A stretch of 64,000 bases of DNA. Source: Paenibacillus solanacearum. Lineage in GTDB: Bacteria; Bacillota; Bacilli; Paenibacillales; NBRC-103111. Numbering within the stretch: position 1 is the stretch's first letter; each line of letters opens with the position of its first letter. The notes below the pieces were generated by a model. That model saw only the letters and a list, made by a program, of their open reading frames with translations. It ran no database searches and was not told the origin of the DNA. Positions 8,402 through 16,371 of this stretch are shown piece by piece. Made by a program: the position numbers and the translations under genes. The stretch is taken from positions 372,001-436,000 of the forward strand of contig NZ_CAJVAS010000001.1 of assembly GCF_910593845.1 (NCBI RefSeq), written 5' to 3'.

Positions 8402-8440
8402 GCCCCTGCACAACGAAAGTTGTCGGGGGCTTTTCCTTTT
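8402..8440 (+). terminator. Terminator or attenuator between precursor and maturation genes
   Basis: GCCCC and ACAAC (8402-8414) pair with GTTGT and GGGGC (8419-8430) across a GAAA tetraloop, followed by TTTTCCTTTT. It sits 26 bases after the precursor stop and 95 before the next gene. The interrupted T run suggests partial readthrough, which would give more precursor than enzyme mRNA. Confidence 0.8.
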
Positions 8441-8534
8441 GCCGTCAAGGCATGTGGGACGAATTGAAGTACATATACTAGTGGGGAGAAGATCCGTACT
8501 CCGATTTGGAAATTGCGTCAACGGGGGGTGTACG

Positions 8535-10472
8535 ATGAGCGGCTTGACTCCTGAGGCACGTCCGAAAGTGAAGGAAGATACGTTTTTTTTGCCGGTTTCG
8601 AGCAGCGGGGTGTATTTCCGCAATAATATCGGGACGTTTCAGATGGAAGGCGAGATGATAGACCGCTGGATGGAGAAGCTGATCCCGATGTTTAACGGCT
8701 GGCATACGTTGTCGGAGCTAACGGCGGGACTGACGCCGCCGTACCGGATGAAAGTTTATGAGATTGCCAATGTGTTGTATGAAAAAGGGTTCGTCCGCGA
8801 TGCAAGCGTCGACCGCCCGCATCAGTTGCCAGCTCATGTTGCGGAGAAATATGCTGCGCAGATCTTATTTCTGGAAAGCTTCGGCGACTCCGGCGCGTAC
8901 CGGTTCGAGTGCTACCGGCAGGCGAGCGTTCTCGCCGTCGGTTCGGGCCCGATGTTCGTCTCGCTGATTTCCGCTTTGCTGGAGTCCGGTCTCACATCGC
9001 CGCACATGCTGATCACGGGTAGACAGCCGACGAACCGGGAGCGAATCGGCCAGCTTACGGCACATGCCCGGCGCGACGATTCGGATGTCGGGATTCGCGA
9101 GATCGGCGGACAGCCGGAAGGAGTGGACGGCTGGAGAGAAGCGGTGCGGCCGTACGAAGCGATTGTATACGCGTCTCAGGAAGATGAAGGCGGCCTTGAG
9201 CGGTTTCGGCAGCTTCATGCGGCTTGCAAGGCGGAAGGAAAACTGTTGATTCCGGCACTCATCCTGGAGCAAACGGGAATGGCGGGTCCCGTCGTGCATC
9301 CGCAATTCGAGGGCTGCTGGGAGTCGGCGTGGCGCCGTGTACATCGGCCTGCCGTGTCGAAGGACCCGCAGCTGCATGCGTATTCGCCGACGGCGGGAGC
9401 GGTGCTTGCGAACGTCGCGGCCTTCGAGCTGTTCAAAACCATGGCCGGACTGCGGGACAGCAAAAACGCGGTGTTCCTGCTAAATCTGGAGACGCTGGAA
9501 GGGAGCTGGCATGCGTTCATGCCGCATCCGCTCGTCCGCGAGCAGGAGTCCTTCCGTCCGGCGCGGTTCTCTCCGTTGGACACGGAGCGGTCGGACCATG
9601 GCGAGCAGCACACGTACCGAACGGCGCACAGTAGGCTGCTCGCTTACTGGAGCGGACTCGCATCCGGGCAGTCCGGCATATTTCATGATTGGGCGGAGGG
9701 AGACCTGCGGCAGCTCCCGCTTGCCCTGTGCCGGGTCGAGGCAGCCGACCCGCTGTCGGAAGGTCCGGCGGCGCTGCTTCCGGCACGGATCGGCTGCGGC
9801 TTGACGCACGAGGAGGCACGCCGCGAAGCCGGGCTGCTGGGGATCGAAGCCTATGTATCGCGGCTGGCGGAGAACCTGCTGGACACGAACGAATTCGTCG
9901 GCATCGGGGCAGGAGAAACGGCGGAGGAGGCTGTGATACGCGGCCTGCAGGCTTGTTTGGCTCAAAGCTTGGCCGTGCAAGCCGCTCTTCGTCAGCCGGA
10001 CATTCTGCCCGTGCGGTTGAGCGAGGTAGAGGATGAGCGATGCCGGTATTATTTGCAATCGCTGACTGTGATGAGAGGCGCGCCGGTCATCGGCTTGGGC
10101 GAAGCTGTATCAGGGTTTCCCGTCGTGTGGATCGGCACGGGGGACGGCTGGTTCGGCAGCGCTGATTTGAATCCGACGCTAGCCCTGGAGAACGCGCTCA
10201 AGGCGGCGCTCCTCCGGATTCAGAGCCCTGCCGCGCCAACAGCAGCCTGCGTGCTGGAAGCCCGGGCCGTTCGATTGGCGGGACAGTCTGCGGCGGACTT
10301 GCCGATCCCTTCAAGCGAGCAAAGCGCGCGTCCTCGCTTGAAGGCAGCGGCGCAAGTACTGAACCACCGACATAAACAGCTTTATGTCGCCGATTTAGCG
10401 GTGGAGCCGTTTTTGAGAGAAGAGCTCGGAGGCGTGTACGGCGTCTTGCTGCGAGAGGGGGGAACTCGTTGA
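8535..10472 (+). CDS. Ocin-ThiF-like F protein of azole-peptide maturation
   Basis: This 645-residue protein matches the size and architecture of the putative thiazole-containing bacteriocin maturation protein family found with heterocycloanthracin clusters. An N-terminal winged-helix-like region (MIDRWMEKLIPMFNGWHTLSEL) precedes a degenerate ThiF/E1 Rossmann fold beginning near residue 132 (VLAVGSGPMFVSLISALL). A C-terminal half has no motif I can name. In heterocycloanthracin the F protein binds the leader peptide and presents it to the YcaO partner; it does not adenylate. ATG 8535 follows GGGGGGTG; the upstream open frame from 8439 has no ribosome binding site. Its stop overlaps the YcaO start in TTGA, which indicates translational coupling. 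Confidence 0.85.
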   Translation: MSGLTPEARPKVKEDTFFLPVSSSGVYFRNNIGTFQMEGEMIDRWMEKLIPMFNGWHTLSELTAGLTPPYRMKVYEIANVLYEKGFVRDASVDRPHQLPAHVAEKYAAQILFLESFGDSGAYRFECYRQASVLAVGSGPMFVSLISALLESGLTSPHMLITGRQPTNRERIGQLTAHARRDDSDVGIREIGGQPEGVDGWREAVRPYEAIVYASQEDEGGLERFRQLHAACKAEGKLLIPALILEQTGMAGPVVHPQFEGCWESAWRRVHRPAVSKDPQLHAYSPTAGAVLANVAAFELFKTMAGLRDSKNAVFLLNLETLEGSWHAFMPHPLVREQESFRPARFSPLDTERSDHGEQHTYRTAHSRLLAYWSGLASGQSGIFHDWAEGDLRQLPLALCRVEAADPLSEGPAALLPARIGCGLTHEEARREAGLLGIEAYVSRLAENLLDTNEFVGIGAGETAEEAVIRGLQACLAQSLAVQAALRQPDILPVRLSEVEDERCRYYLQSLTVMRGAPVIGLGEAVSGFPVVWIGTGDGWFGSADLNPTLALENALKAALLRIQSPAAPTAACVLEARAVRLAGQSAADLPIPSSEQSARPRLKAAAQVLNHRHKQLYVADLAVEPFLREELGGVYGVLLREGGTR

Positions 10473-12409
10473 ACAATATAGTGGCTGTCCTGGGAGAAGG
10501 AAGGCTAGCGGACCGGGTTTGCGACGAGCTGGCGGACCGATGCCGCATCGTCCGCCGCGCAAGTGCCCGCGAAGGCGTGCCGGGCGGGGCGGGCCTTGCT
10601 CTGGTACTGCACGATGCGTGGCATCCTGCGGCGCACAGGGAAGCCGAGGAGCTGCTTCGCTCCGCTGGGATCGCATGGCTTCGCGGCTTTGTGGCGTTCG
10701 GCGAAGGGGTGGCCGGACCGCTCGTGCGCCCGGGCGCAAGCGGATGCTCGCTTTGCGCCGACACCCGCCGTTTGCTGGCGGGGCGCGACCGCAGGCAGAT
10801 GTGGATGCTGGAGCAGCGCTTGACGGAAGCCGAGGGGATTTCCCATGATCCGTGGGCTTCGCATGCCGGCTTGCGGCTGCTGGCCCGGCTGCTGGCCGAG
10901 GAAGCACTGACGGTGCTGGCGGGCCAACGCTCCCGCTTGGACGGACGAATGCTGCATCTGGACATGCGAACGCTCGCCAGCGCGAACCGTTTGTTTTTGC
11001 CGGACCCGCTCTGTCCGGTTTGCGGCCGTTTGCCGGATGATTCGCCAGAGCGAGCCCGCATCTCGCTGCAGCCCAGCCCGAAATTCGGCAAAAGCTGCCG
11101 GACCCGCTCGCTGCAGGAGCTCGCCGGCTTTCTCTCTGCGGATTACTTAGATGTCAAATGCGGCTTCTTGAACGGAAAAATGGCCGATCTTCTGTCGCCG
11201 TTTGCCGATGTCAGCGTCAATCTGCCACTGCTTGACGACGATGAGGCGGCGGCCGGACGGACGCATTCGTACGCGGATAGCGAGCTTACCGCCATCATGG
11301 AAGGACTGGAGCGATACTGCGGTATGGCGCCTCGCGGGAGGAGAACGATGGTTCGCGACAGCTACCGGAACGTCGCGGAGCACGCGCTGGATCCCGTGAA
11401 GGTCGGCGTGTATACGAAGGAACAGTATGAGCTGCCGAATTTTGCGTTCAAGCCGTTTCATCCCGACGAGCCGATGGAATGGGTATGGGGCTATTCGCTG
11501 CTGCAGCAAGCCCCGATATTGGTTCCGCAGCAGCTTGCTTACTACGGTTCGGGCTGCGGACACGGGTTCGTGTACGAAACGTCCAACGGCTGCGCTTTGG
11601 GCGGCAGCCTGGAGGAAGCCATATTATACGGAATCATGGAGGTCGTCGAGCGCGATGCCTTTCTGTTGACCTGGTATGCGCGTTTGCCGTTACCGGAGCT
11701 TGACCCCTCCTCGGCCGGGGATGCCGAGCTGGAGCTGATGATCGGCCGCTTGCGGGCCGTGGCCGGGTTCGAGGTACGCCTGTATAACGCGACGATGGAA
11801 AACGGCATTCCAAGCATATGGGCGCTCGCCAAAAATAGAAAGGCTGCCGGAATCAATCTGATTTGCGCCGCCGGAGCCCATCCGGATCCAATACGCGCGG
11901 CGAAAGGCGCGGTGCATGAAATATCGGGGATGACGCTGAACCTGGACAAGAAATTCGAAGCGAACCGGGAGCGATACAGGCAGATGCTTCTCGATCCTGC
12001 GCTGGTCCGGGGGATGGAGGATCACTCGATGCTGTACAGCTTGCCGGAAGCCGAGGAACGGCTGCGCTTCCTGCTTGAGCCGAACCGGACGCTGCGCACG
12101 TTTCGGGACGAATTCGGACAGCGTCCGGCGCATCCGGACTTGACCGATGACCTGAAGGATGCGCTGCAAGCGTTCCGGCAGCTGAAGCTCGATGTGATCG
12201 TGGTCGAACAGACGACACCGGAGCTGCAGCGAAATGGGCTGCACTGCGTGAAGGTTTTGATCCCGGGGATGCTTCCGATGACATTCGGCTATCATATGAC
12301 GCGCTTGACCGGACTGGAGCGCGTGCTGACGGTGCCGGCGAAGCTGGGATACGTCAAGGAGCCGCTATCGTTCGAGCAGCTTAATCCGTATCCGCATCCA
12401 TTCCCGTAA
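10469..12409 (+). CDS. YcaO-type cyclodehydratase (C-D fusion) for azoline formation
   Basis: The 646-residue enzyme uses ATP to activate the backbone amide so that Cys side chains cyclise to thiazolines. The N-terminal third is the C-like domain with the zinc pairs Cys93/Cys96 (CSLC) and Cys182/Cys185 (CPVC). The YcaO domain follows from about residue 240, with ATP/Mg motifs SELTAIMEGLERY near 271 and EAILYGIMEVVERD near 383. It ends in PYPHPFP, the PxPxP tail that places the catalytic C-terminus in azoline-forming YcaO proteins. The start is TTG 10469, overlapping the stop of the F gene. It belongs to the same operon as the SagB-like gene 27 bases downstream. Confidence 0.93.
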   Translation: MNNIVAVLGEGRLADRVCDELADRCRIVRRASAREGVPGGAGLALVLHDAWHPAAHREAEELLRSAGIAWLRGFVAFGEGVAGPLVRPGASGCSLCADTRRLLAGRDRRQMWMLEQRLTEAEGISHDPWASHAGLRLLARLLAEEALTVLAGQRSRLDGRMLHLDMRTLASANRLFLPDPLCPVCGRLPDDSPERARISLQPSPKFGKSCRTRSLQELAGFLSADYLDVKCGFLNGKMADLLSPFADVSVNLPLLDDDEAAAGRTHSYADSELTAIMEGLERYCGMAPRGRRTMVRDSYRNVAEHALDPVKVGVYTKEQYELPNFAFKPFHPDEPMEWVWGYSLLQQAPILVPQQLAYYGSGCGHGFVYETSNGCALGGSLEEAILYGIMEVVERDAFLLTWYARLPLPELDPSSAGDAELELMIGRLRAVAGFEVRLYNATMENGIPSIWALAKNRKAAGINLICAAGAHPDPIRAAKGAVHEISGMTLNLDKKFEANRERYRQMLLDPALVRGMEDHSMLYSLPEAEERLRFLLEPNRTLRTFRDEFGQRPAHPDLTDDLKDALQAFRQLKLDVIVVEQTTPELQRNGLHCVKVLIPGMLPMTFGYHMTRLTGLERVLTVPAKLGYVKEPLSFEQLNPYPHPFP

Positions 12410-12436
12410 CGGGGCAGAAGGGAAGGGGGAACAGGG

Positions 12437-14011
12437 ATGACGCCGGAACAGTTTGTGCGCAGCCTCCATGCGGATTCGCAGGAACCCGCATCGCCGGCGG
12501 ATCAGGTCGACTGGAACGATGCGCCGCTGGCCTATAAGCTATACCGCGGCTTGCCGGTCATTCCGCTATGCGCGGAAGTCCCGCTATCGGAGGGCGGCGG
12601 TATCCGTTCGGTTTCCAGTCTGGACGCGATCGGCTACATGCTGTGGCATGCGTACGGCATATCCCGTGTGGACCAGTATCGTTCGACCGCTCCGGACGGG
12701 CTGACGTATGAGCCGATGCAAACGTACCGGCGGTTCGTTCCTTCCGGCGGCGGGCTGTACCCGAACGAGCTGTACATCTATTTGCGGACGACGGAGGCGC
12801 CCGCCGGCATTTACCATTACGATGCCGCGCATCATCGACTGTCGCTGCTTCGCGACGGCGTGTTCGATTCCTGCATCTCGCAGGCGCTTGGAAATCGCTG
12901 CGATGTATCCCAGTGTACGGGAGTCGTGCTCGTTTCGGTCATGTTCTGGAAAAATGTATTCAAGTATCATCAGTTCGCCTATCGCTTGCAAGGCTTGGAT
13001 ACCGGAGTGTTGATCGGCCAACTGCTCGAATCGTCGAGACGGTTCGGGTTCGAAACGGGCGTTTGTTTTCAGTTTCTGGACCGCGCACTCCATCATCTTC
13101 TCGGGCTTGACGAACAGGAAGAGAGCGTATATGCGGTTATTCCTTTCTCGACCAGACCTGCGGCGTCGTGGTTTCAGCGCACCGTGCCGGAAGAAGGAGC
13201 CGCTGACGCGGCGGAACTAAGCCGCGAGCTGCCGGCGGTTCGTCACGAGCATTATGTGCGCTCGCAGAATATAAAGCCGTACCCGCTGCTAACGCGCATG
13301 AACGAAGCGGCCATGCACGCTTCGACAGCGGCGTTTCGCTGTGCGGGCGCGGTGAGGCATCGGGATCCCGGCGCGCAGGCCGTGTATTTGCCGATTGGCG
13401 ACAGGCGTCCTCGCGATTTCTTCGCATATTGCCGCATGCGGCAGTCGCCGGAAGCGGATTTTGTCCTGCGGCGGGTGCCGCTGCAGGACCTGGCCGCCTT
13501 GCTGCAGGTAACGGCCGGTTCCGCGCAGGTGCGCACCGATTTGACTCCGCCGGGCGGACCGGCCGCACCGCGGCTGTCATTGTACTGCACTGTGTACAAT
13601 GTGGTAGGCGTGGCGGACGGCGCTTACCGCTATGACGCCGCAGCCCATATGCTGCGATGCGTCTTGCCCGGCGACCACCGCTCGCGGCTGCAAGCGGGAA
13701 TGACGATGGACAATGTCAATTTATTTCAAGTGCCGCTCTGCTTCCATGTGGCGGGCGATCAAGACTATGGCATGCGCGAGCTAGGCCCCCGGGGTTACCG
13801 CATTCAGCAGATGGAGGCAGGGATGCTGGTACATCGCTTGCTGCTCGCGGCGTCAGATGCAGGAATGGGGGGGCGGCCGCTGCTGGGGTATGCGCCGTCC
13901 GTTATCGATGAGCTGTATCGTCTGGGCGATCAGGGGACGACGGCGCTGATCCAAATTCCGGTCGGTCCTTACCGCGGCCGTCCCCGGTTGGAGGGAAGCC
14001 TTCGCGGGTAA
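12437..14011 (+). CDS. Tandem SagB-like FMN dehydrogenase (azoline oxidase)
   Basis: This 524-residue protein belongs to the nitroreductase-fold SagB family, which oxidises azolines to azoles with FMN. Two copies of the fold are visible. The first (about 40-240) keeps RRFVPSGGGLYPNELYIYL and a C-terminal HHLLGLDEQEESVYAVIP. The second (about 310-520) keeps DYGMRELGPRGYRIQQMEAG and GMGGRPLLGY, but its SGGLYP segment is replaced by PPGGPAAPRLSLYC. Each half seems to have lost part of a full single-domain SagB, so a complete FMN site may need both halves or a dimer. ATG 12437 has AAGGGAAGGGGG upstream. No transporter or immunity gene follows directly. Confidence 0.85.
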   Translation: MTPEQFVRSLHADSQEPASPADQVDWNDAPLAYKLYRGLPVIPLCAEVPLSEGGGIRSVSSLDAIGYMLWHAYGISRVDQYRSTAPDGLTYEPMQTYRRFVPSGGGLYPNELYIYLRTTEAPAGIYHYDAAHHRLSLLRDGVFDSCISQALGNRCDVSQCTGVVLVSVMFWKNVFKYHQFAYRLQGLDTGVLIGQLLESSRRFGFETGVCFQFLDRALHHLLGLDEQEESVYAVIPFSTRPAASWFQRTVPEEGAADAAELSRELPAVRHEHYVRSQNIKPYPLLTRMNEAAMHASTAAFRCAGAVRHRDPGAQAVYLPIGDRRPRDFFAYCRMRQSPEADFVLRRVPLQDLAALLQVTAGSAQVRTDLTPPGGPAAPRLSLYCTVYNVVGVADGAYRYDAAAHMLRCVLPGDHRSRLQAGMTMDNVNLFQVPLCFHVAGDQDYGMRELGPRGYRIQQMEAGMLVHRLLLAASDAGMGGRPLLGYAPSVIDELYRLGDQGTTALIQIPVGPYRGRPRLEGSLRG

Positions 14012-14077
14012 GGGATGGAGGCGTTATACGACGTTAGACAGCGATCGAATTGTGTGGTGGCTCTAAGTTACTGCAAT

Positions 14078-14404
14078 TTATTTGAGGCTTACCCAATCCC
14101 TCCATTCACCGGGAGCGTTCACTTCATATATTTCATTATTTCGGTTGACAAACCGGTGGATGAAAAGTTCTCTGCGGATTGTCGCGTAGTCCTCGTGATA
14201 GAATTTAATAAATTCGTTCATTTCCTGTTCGGAATAAGCTTTTTTAGGCTCCAGTTGGTTTGTGAGATGCTCGAGGACAATTAACTTTTTTTTCAATTGT
14301 GCGGGAAGGTTTTTCAGACGGCCCTGCTCCGTGAAAAAATGACGCAGCACGGATTTCTGCAGCTTTTCATTTTTGGTTTGCGTATTTGCAGGATGGTTAG
14401 ACAT
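14078..14404 (-). CDS. DUF2087 domain protein
   Basis: The 108-residue protein carries the DUF2087 pattern: LRHFFTEQGRLKNLPAQLKKK, then YSEQEMNEFIKFYHEDYATIRRELFIHRF. The motif often stands alone or is fused to helix-turn-helix domains, and its biochemical role is not established. It is AT-richer than the azole-peptide genes with which it converges, suggesting a different history. GGAGG lies just before the start and a good promoter precedes it. Nothing in the sequence ties it to peptide immunity, although it is the nearest gene. Confidence 0.75.
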   Translation of the reverse strand: MSNHPANTQTKNEKLQKSVLRHFFTEQGRLKNLPAQLKKKLIVLEHLTNQLEPKKAYSEQEMNEFIKFYHEDYATIRRELFIHRFVNRNNEIYEVNAPGEWRDWVSLK

Positions 14405-14431
14405 GTTTGATCCTCCATTAATTAAATAATT

Positions 14432-14470
14432 ATCTAATTAGATGTTAATTAAAATAGATATATGTGTCAA
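14432..14470 (-). promoter_or_regulatory. Promoter and palindrome of the DUF2087 gene
   Basis: On the minus strand TTGACA (14465-14470) and TAACAT (14442-14447) are separated by 17 bases. The perfect palindrome ATCTAATTAGAT (14432-14443) overlaps the -10 and may be an operator. Confidence 0.65.
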
Positions 14471-14646
14471 TAGTCAAACACAGCATCCTCCTTCACTAGC
14501 CTCCCGTTGTTATCGTGTATGAATTCACCCCACACTGAGAAGGCTGCCACTGACAGCCTTCTTCAGGTATTTATTGTGTTAAGTTCTTCATTAGCAATCT
14601 AGTGGATAAATTTGTCTCAGGTGAAAACCGAGGTGCATCTTCTCGG

Positions 14647-14680
14647 AAAAGCTTCGACGTGAAGCTTTTCTTTTTTTTCT
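14647..14680 (+). terminator. Hairpin with long T run
   Basis: AAAAGCTTC pairs with GAAGCTTTT around GACGT, followed by eight T residues. It lies just upstream of the MerR promoter and could insulate it from readthrough. Confidence 0.7.
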
Positions 14681-14696
14681 GTTCGCAAATTTCTGC

Positions 14697-14727
14697 TTGC
14701 CCCTTACGTTACGTCATGTTTTATAGT
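14697..14727 (+). promoter_or_regulatory. MerR-type promoter with 19-base spacer and operator
   Basis: TTGCCC (14697-14702) and TATAGT (14722-14727) are 19 bases apart, the over-long spacing that MerR proteins untwist. The spacer holds the near-palindrome TTACGTTACGTCA (14704-14716). Confidence 0.75.
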
Positions 14728-14769
14728 ACAGTTACCGGTATACAGCTGGCGACAACGAGGGAGTTGATT

Positions 14770-15252
14770 ATGAAACGATATTGGAAAGTCGGCGATCTCG
14801 CCAAATTGACCGGACTCACCGTGCGCACGCTGCGGTTTTACGATCAAATCGGGTTGTTCTCGCCGTCCGGACAGACCGATTCCGGCCATAGGCTGTATAA
14901 CGAATCGGACCTTGCACGCTTGCAGCAGATTTTGTCGCTGAAGGAGCTCGGCTTATCGCTTGATGAAGTCAAGTCCGTGCTTGCCGGCGAGCTGTACAGC
15001 CCGCTGGAGATCGTAAAGCTGCAGATGGAGCGAGTCAAGGAACAGATCAAGCTTCAACGGCAGCTGCTGGAACAGCTCGCGCATGTATCCAAGCTGATGC
15101 AGGGGAAGGCGCCGCTGACAGTGGACGACTTCACCAGTCTCCTGATGGCGATGAAGAGCGGCCACGAGAAGCCGGTCATCGAGCGGCGGATGAGCTGGGA
15201 ACACCGGTTGGACATGCTGGGCAGCTTTCTGGCCGACCATGACGAAATATAA
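14770..15252 (+). CDS. MerR family transcriptional regulator
   Basis: This 160-residue protein has the N-terminal MerR winged helix (WKVGDLAKLTGLTVRTLRFYDQIGLF, then SGHRLYNESDLARLQQI), a long dimerisation helix (residues 80-120) and a C-terminal region without a Cys metal site. It is therefore more likely to sense an organic ligand than a metal. ATG 14770 follows GAGGGAGTTG. The frame open from 14602 has no separate start signal. It heads an apparent operon with two SRPBCC proteins at 15289 and 15735. Its own promoter carries the 19-base spacer expected for self-activation. Confidence 0.88.
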   Translation: MKRYWKVGDLAKLTGLTVRTLRFYDQIGLFSPSGQTDSGHRLYNESDLARLQQILSLKELGLSLDEVKSVLAGELYSPLEIVKLQMERVKEQIKLQRQLLEQLAHVSKLMQGKAPLTVDDFTSLLMAMKSGHEKPVIERRMSWEHRLDMLGSFLADHDEI

Positions 15253-15288
15253 CGGAACCCAATGGTACCAATCTAAGGAGGATTACTC

Positions 15289-15720
15289 ATGACTGAACGC
15301 ATCGTCAAACACGCCACTTTCGCAATCGAACGAACGTATCCGGCTTCGCCGGCCAAAGTATATAACGCCTGGGCAGACCGTTCCGCTAAAGAGAAATGGT
15401 TCTCCAAGCCGGAAATCTTCGAATTTCGCGTAGGGGGACGCGAATACAGCGCAGGCGGGCCTCCTGGAGGACCGGTCTTCGTCTACGACGCCTGCTACCA
15501 GGAGATCGTTCCGGAGCAGCGGATCACCTACACGTATACATTGGATTCGGATGGCACGCGAATTTCCGTATCGATCGCAACGATTGAGCTGATCGCGGCG
15601 GATGGGGGCACGAAGCTCATTTTTACGGAGCAAGGCGCATTTTTCGACGGACACGATACACCGGAAATTCGCGAGCACGGCACGAATGAGCTGCTCGACG
15701 CACTGGGCCGATCTTTGTAA
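15289..15720 (+). CDS. SRPBCC (AHSA1-like) protein
   Basis: This 143-residue START/Bet-v1-fold protein opens with the family pattern [27 protein letters not shown] and closes with [18 protein letters not shown]. Such proteins bind hydrophobic ligands, and the activity of bacterial AHSA1-like members is mostly unknown. The start follows AAGGAGGA. It lies 36 bases after the MerR gene and 14 before a second, distinct SRPBCC gene, so the two may form a pair controlled by the MerR regulator. Confidence 0.85.
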   Translation: MTERIVKHATFAIERTYPASPAKVYNAWADRSAKEKWFSKPEIFEFRVGGREYSAGGPPGGPVFVYDACYQEIVPEQRITYTYTLDSDGTRISVSIATIELIAADGGTKLIFTEQGAFFDGHDTPEIREHGTNELLDALGRSL

Positions 15721-15734
15721 GGAGGTGCGGGAGC

Positions 15735-16187
15735 ATGCAGCCGGTAACAAGAGAGAATGAATTGATTTCCACTCGGGTCTATGATGCGCCGCGGGAGCTT
15801 GTGTACCGGACTTGGACCGAAGCGGAGCTGCTCGCCCGCTGGTGGGGGCCGAATGGCTTCACCAATACGTTTCATGAATTCGACCTGCGGCCGGGAGGCG
15901 CATGGCGCTTCGACATGCACGGACCGGACGGCAAAAGCTATCCGAACGAGAGCGCGTTCGTCGACATTGTGCCGCTGGAGCGGATCGTAATCGATCACTT
16001 GTCCGGTCATCAGTTTAGGGTGACGGCGACCTTCGAAGAACGGGACGGGTGCACCCGGGTCACGTTCAGCCAGCTGTTCAAGGACAGTGCGGAGTTCGAG
16101 ACGGCCAAGCCTTACTGCGCCGAAGGCAATGAACAGAACCTGGATCGGCTCGGCGCCGTGCTGAATGAACTGACTGGCCGTGCCTGA
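15735..16187 (+). CDS. SRPBCC (AHSA1-like) protein, second copy
   Basis: The 150-residue protein carries RVYDAPRELVYRTWTEAELLARWWGPNGF, the RWWGP signature of activator-of-Hsp90-like SRPBCC proteins, and GAWRFDMHGPDG. It is clearly divergent from its neighbour at 15289, so it is not a recent duplicate. The ribosome binding site AAGGAGG spans the preceding stop codon, showing tight coupling. A CAAGCAGCC/GGCTGCTTG hairpin follows. Confidence 0.85.
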   Translation: MQPVTRENELISTRVYDAPRELVYRTWTEAELLARWWGPNGFTNTFHEFDLRPGGAWRFDMHGPDGKSYPNESAFVDIVPLERIVIDHLSGHQFRVTATFEERDGCTRVTFSQLFKDSAEFETAKPYCAEGNEQNLDRLGAVLNELTGRA

Positions 16188-16200
16188 AATCCGCTTGCAG

Positions 16201-16226
16201 CAAGCAGCCCTGACCGGCTGCTTGTT
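16201..16226 (+). terminator. Terminator-like hairpin after the SRPBCC operon
   Basis: CAAGCAGCC (16201-16209) pairs with GGCTGCTTG (16215-16223) around five bases. The T run after it is weak. Confidence 0.6.
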
Positions 16227-16371
16227 CTCATGTCTGCGGACGCGGAGAGACTGAGAGGACGCGCAATGTGTTTCATCTGTTGGGGGCTTTTTACGCTTCC
16301 GTAGAATCAGACTTGTAAAAATGGTATGATTTCTACATACAATCCGTTCCATGATGGAGGAAGGTGCCGCC

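Larger units (their letters stand above)
14405..14769. other. 365-base gene-free stretch
   Basis: It contains the DUF2087 promoter, a GAAGGCTG/CAGCCTTC hairpin at 14539-14560, a strong hairpin plus T run (AAAAGCTTC/GAAGCTTTT, 14647-14680) and the MerR promoter. No coding sequence is seen. What the terminator at 14647-14680 serves is unclear, because no plus-strand gene ends nearby. Confidence 0.6.

Noticed and set aside
8045-8623. 192-codon minus-strand open frame across the precursor gene
   Set aside because: Antisense of the repeats and the leader region; Arg/Ser-rich artefact.
14015-14284. 89-codon plus-strand frame after the SagB-like gene
   Set aside because: Antisense to the DUF2087 gene, which has a better motif match, promoter and ribosome binding site.
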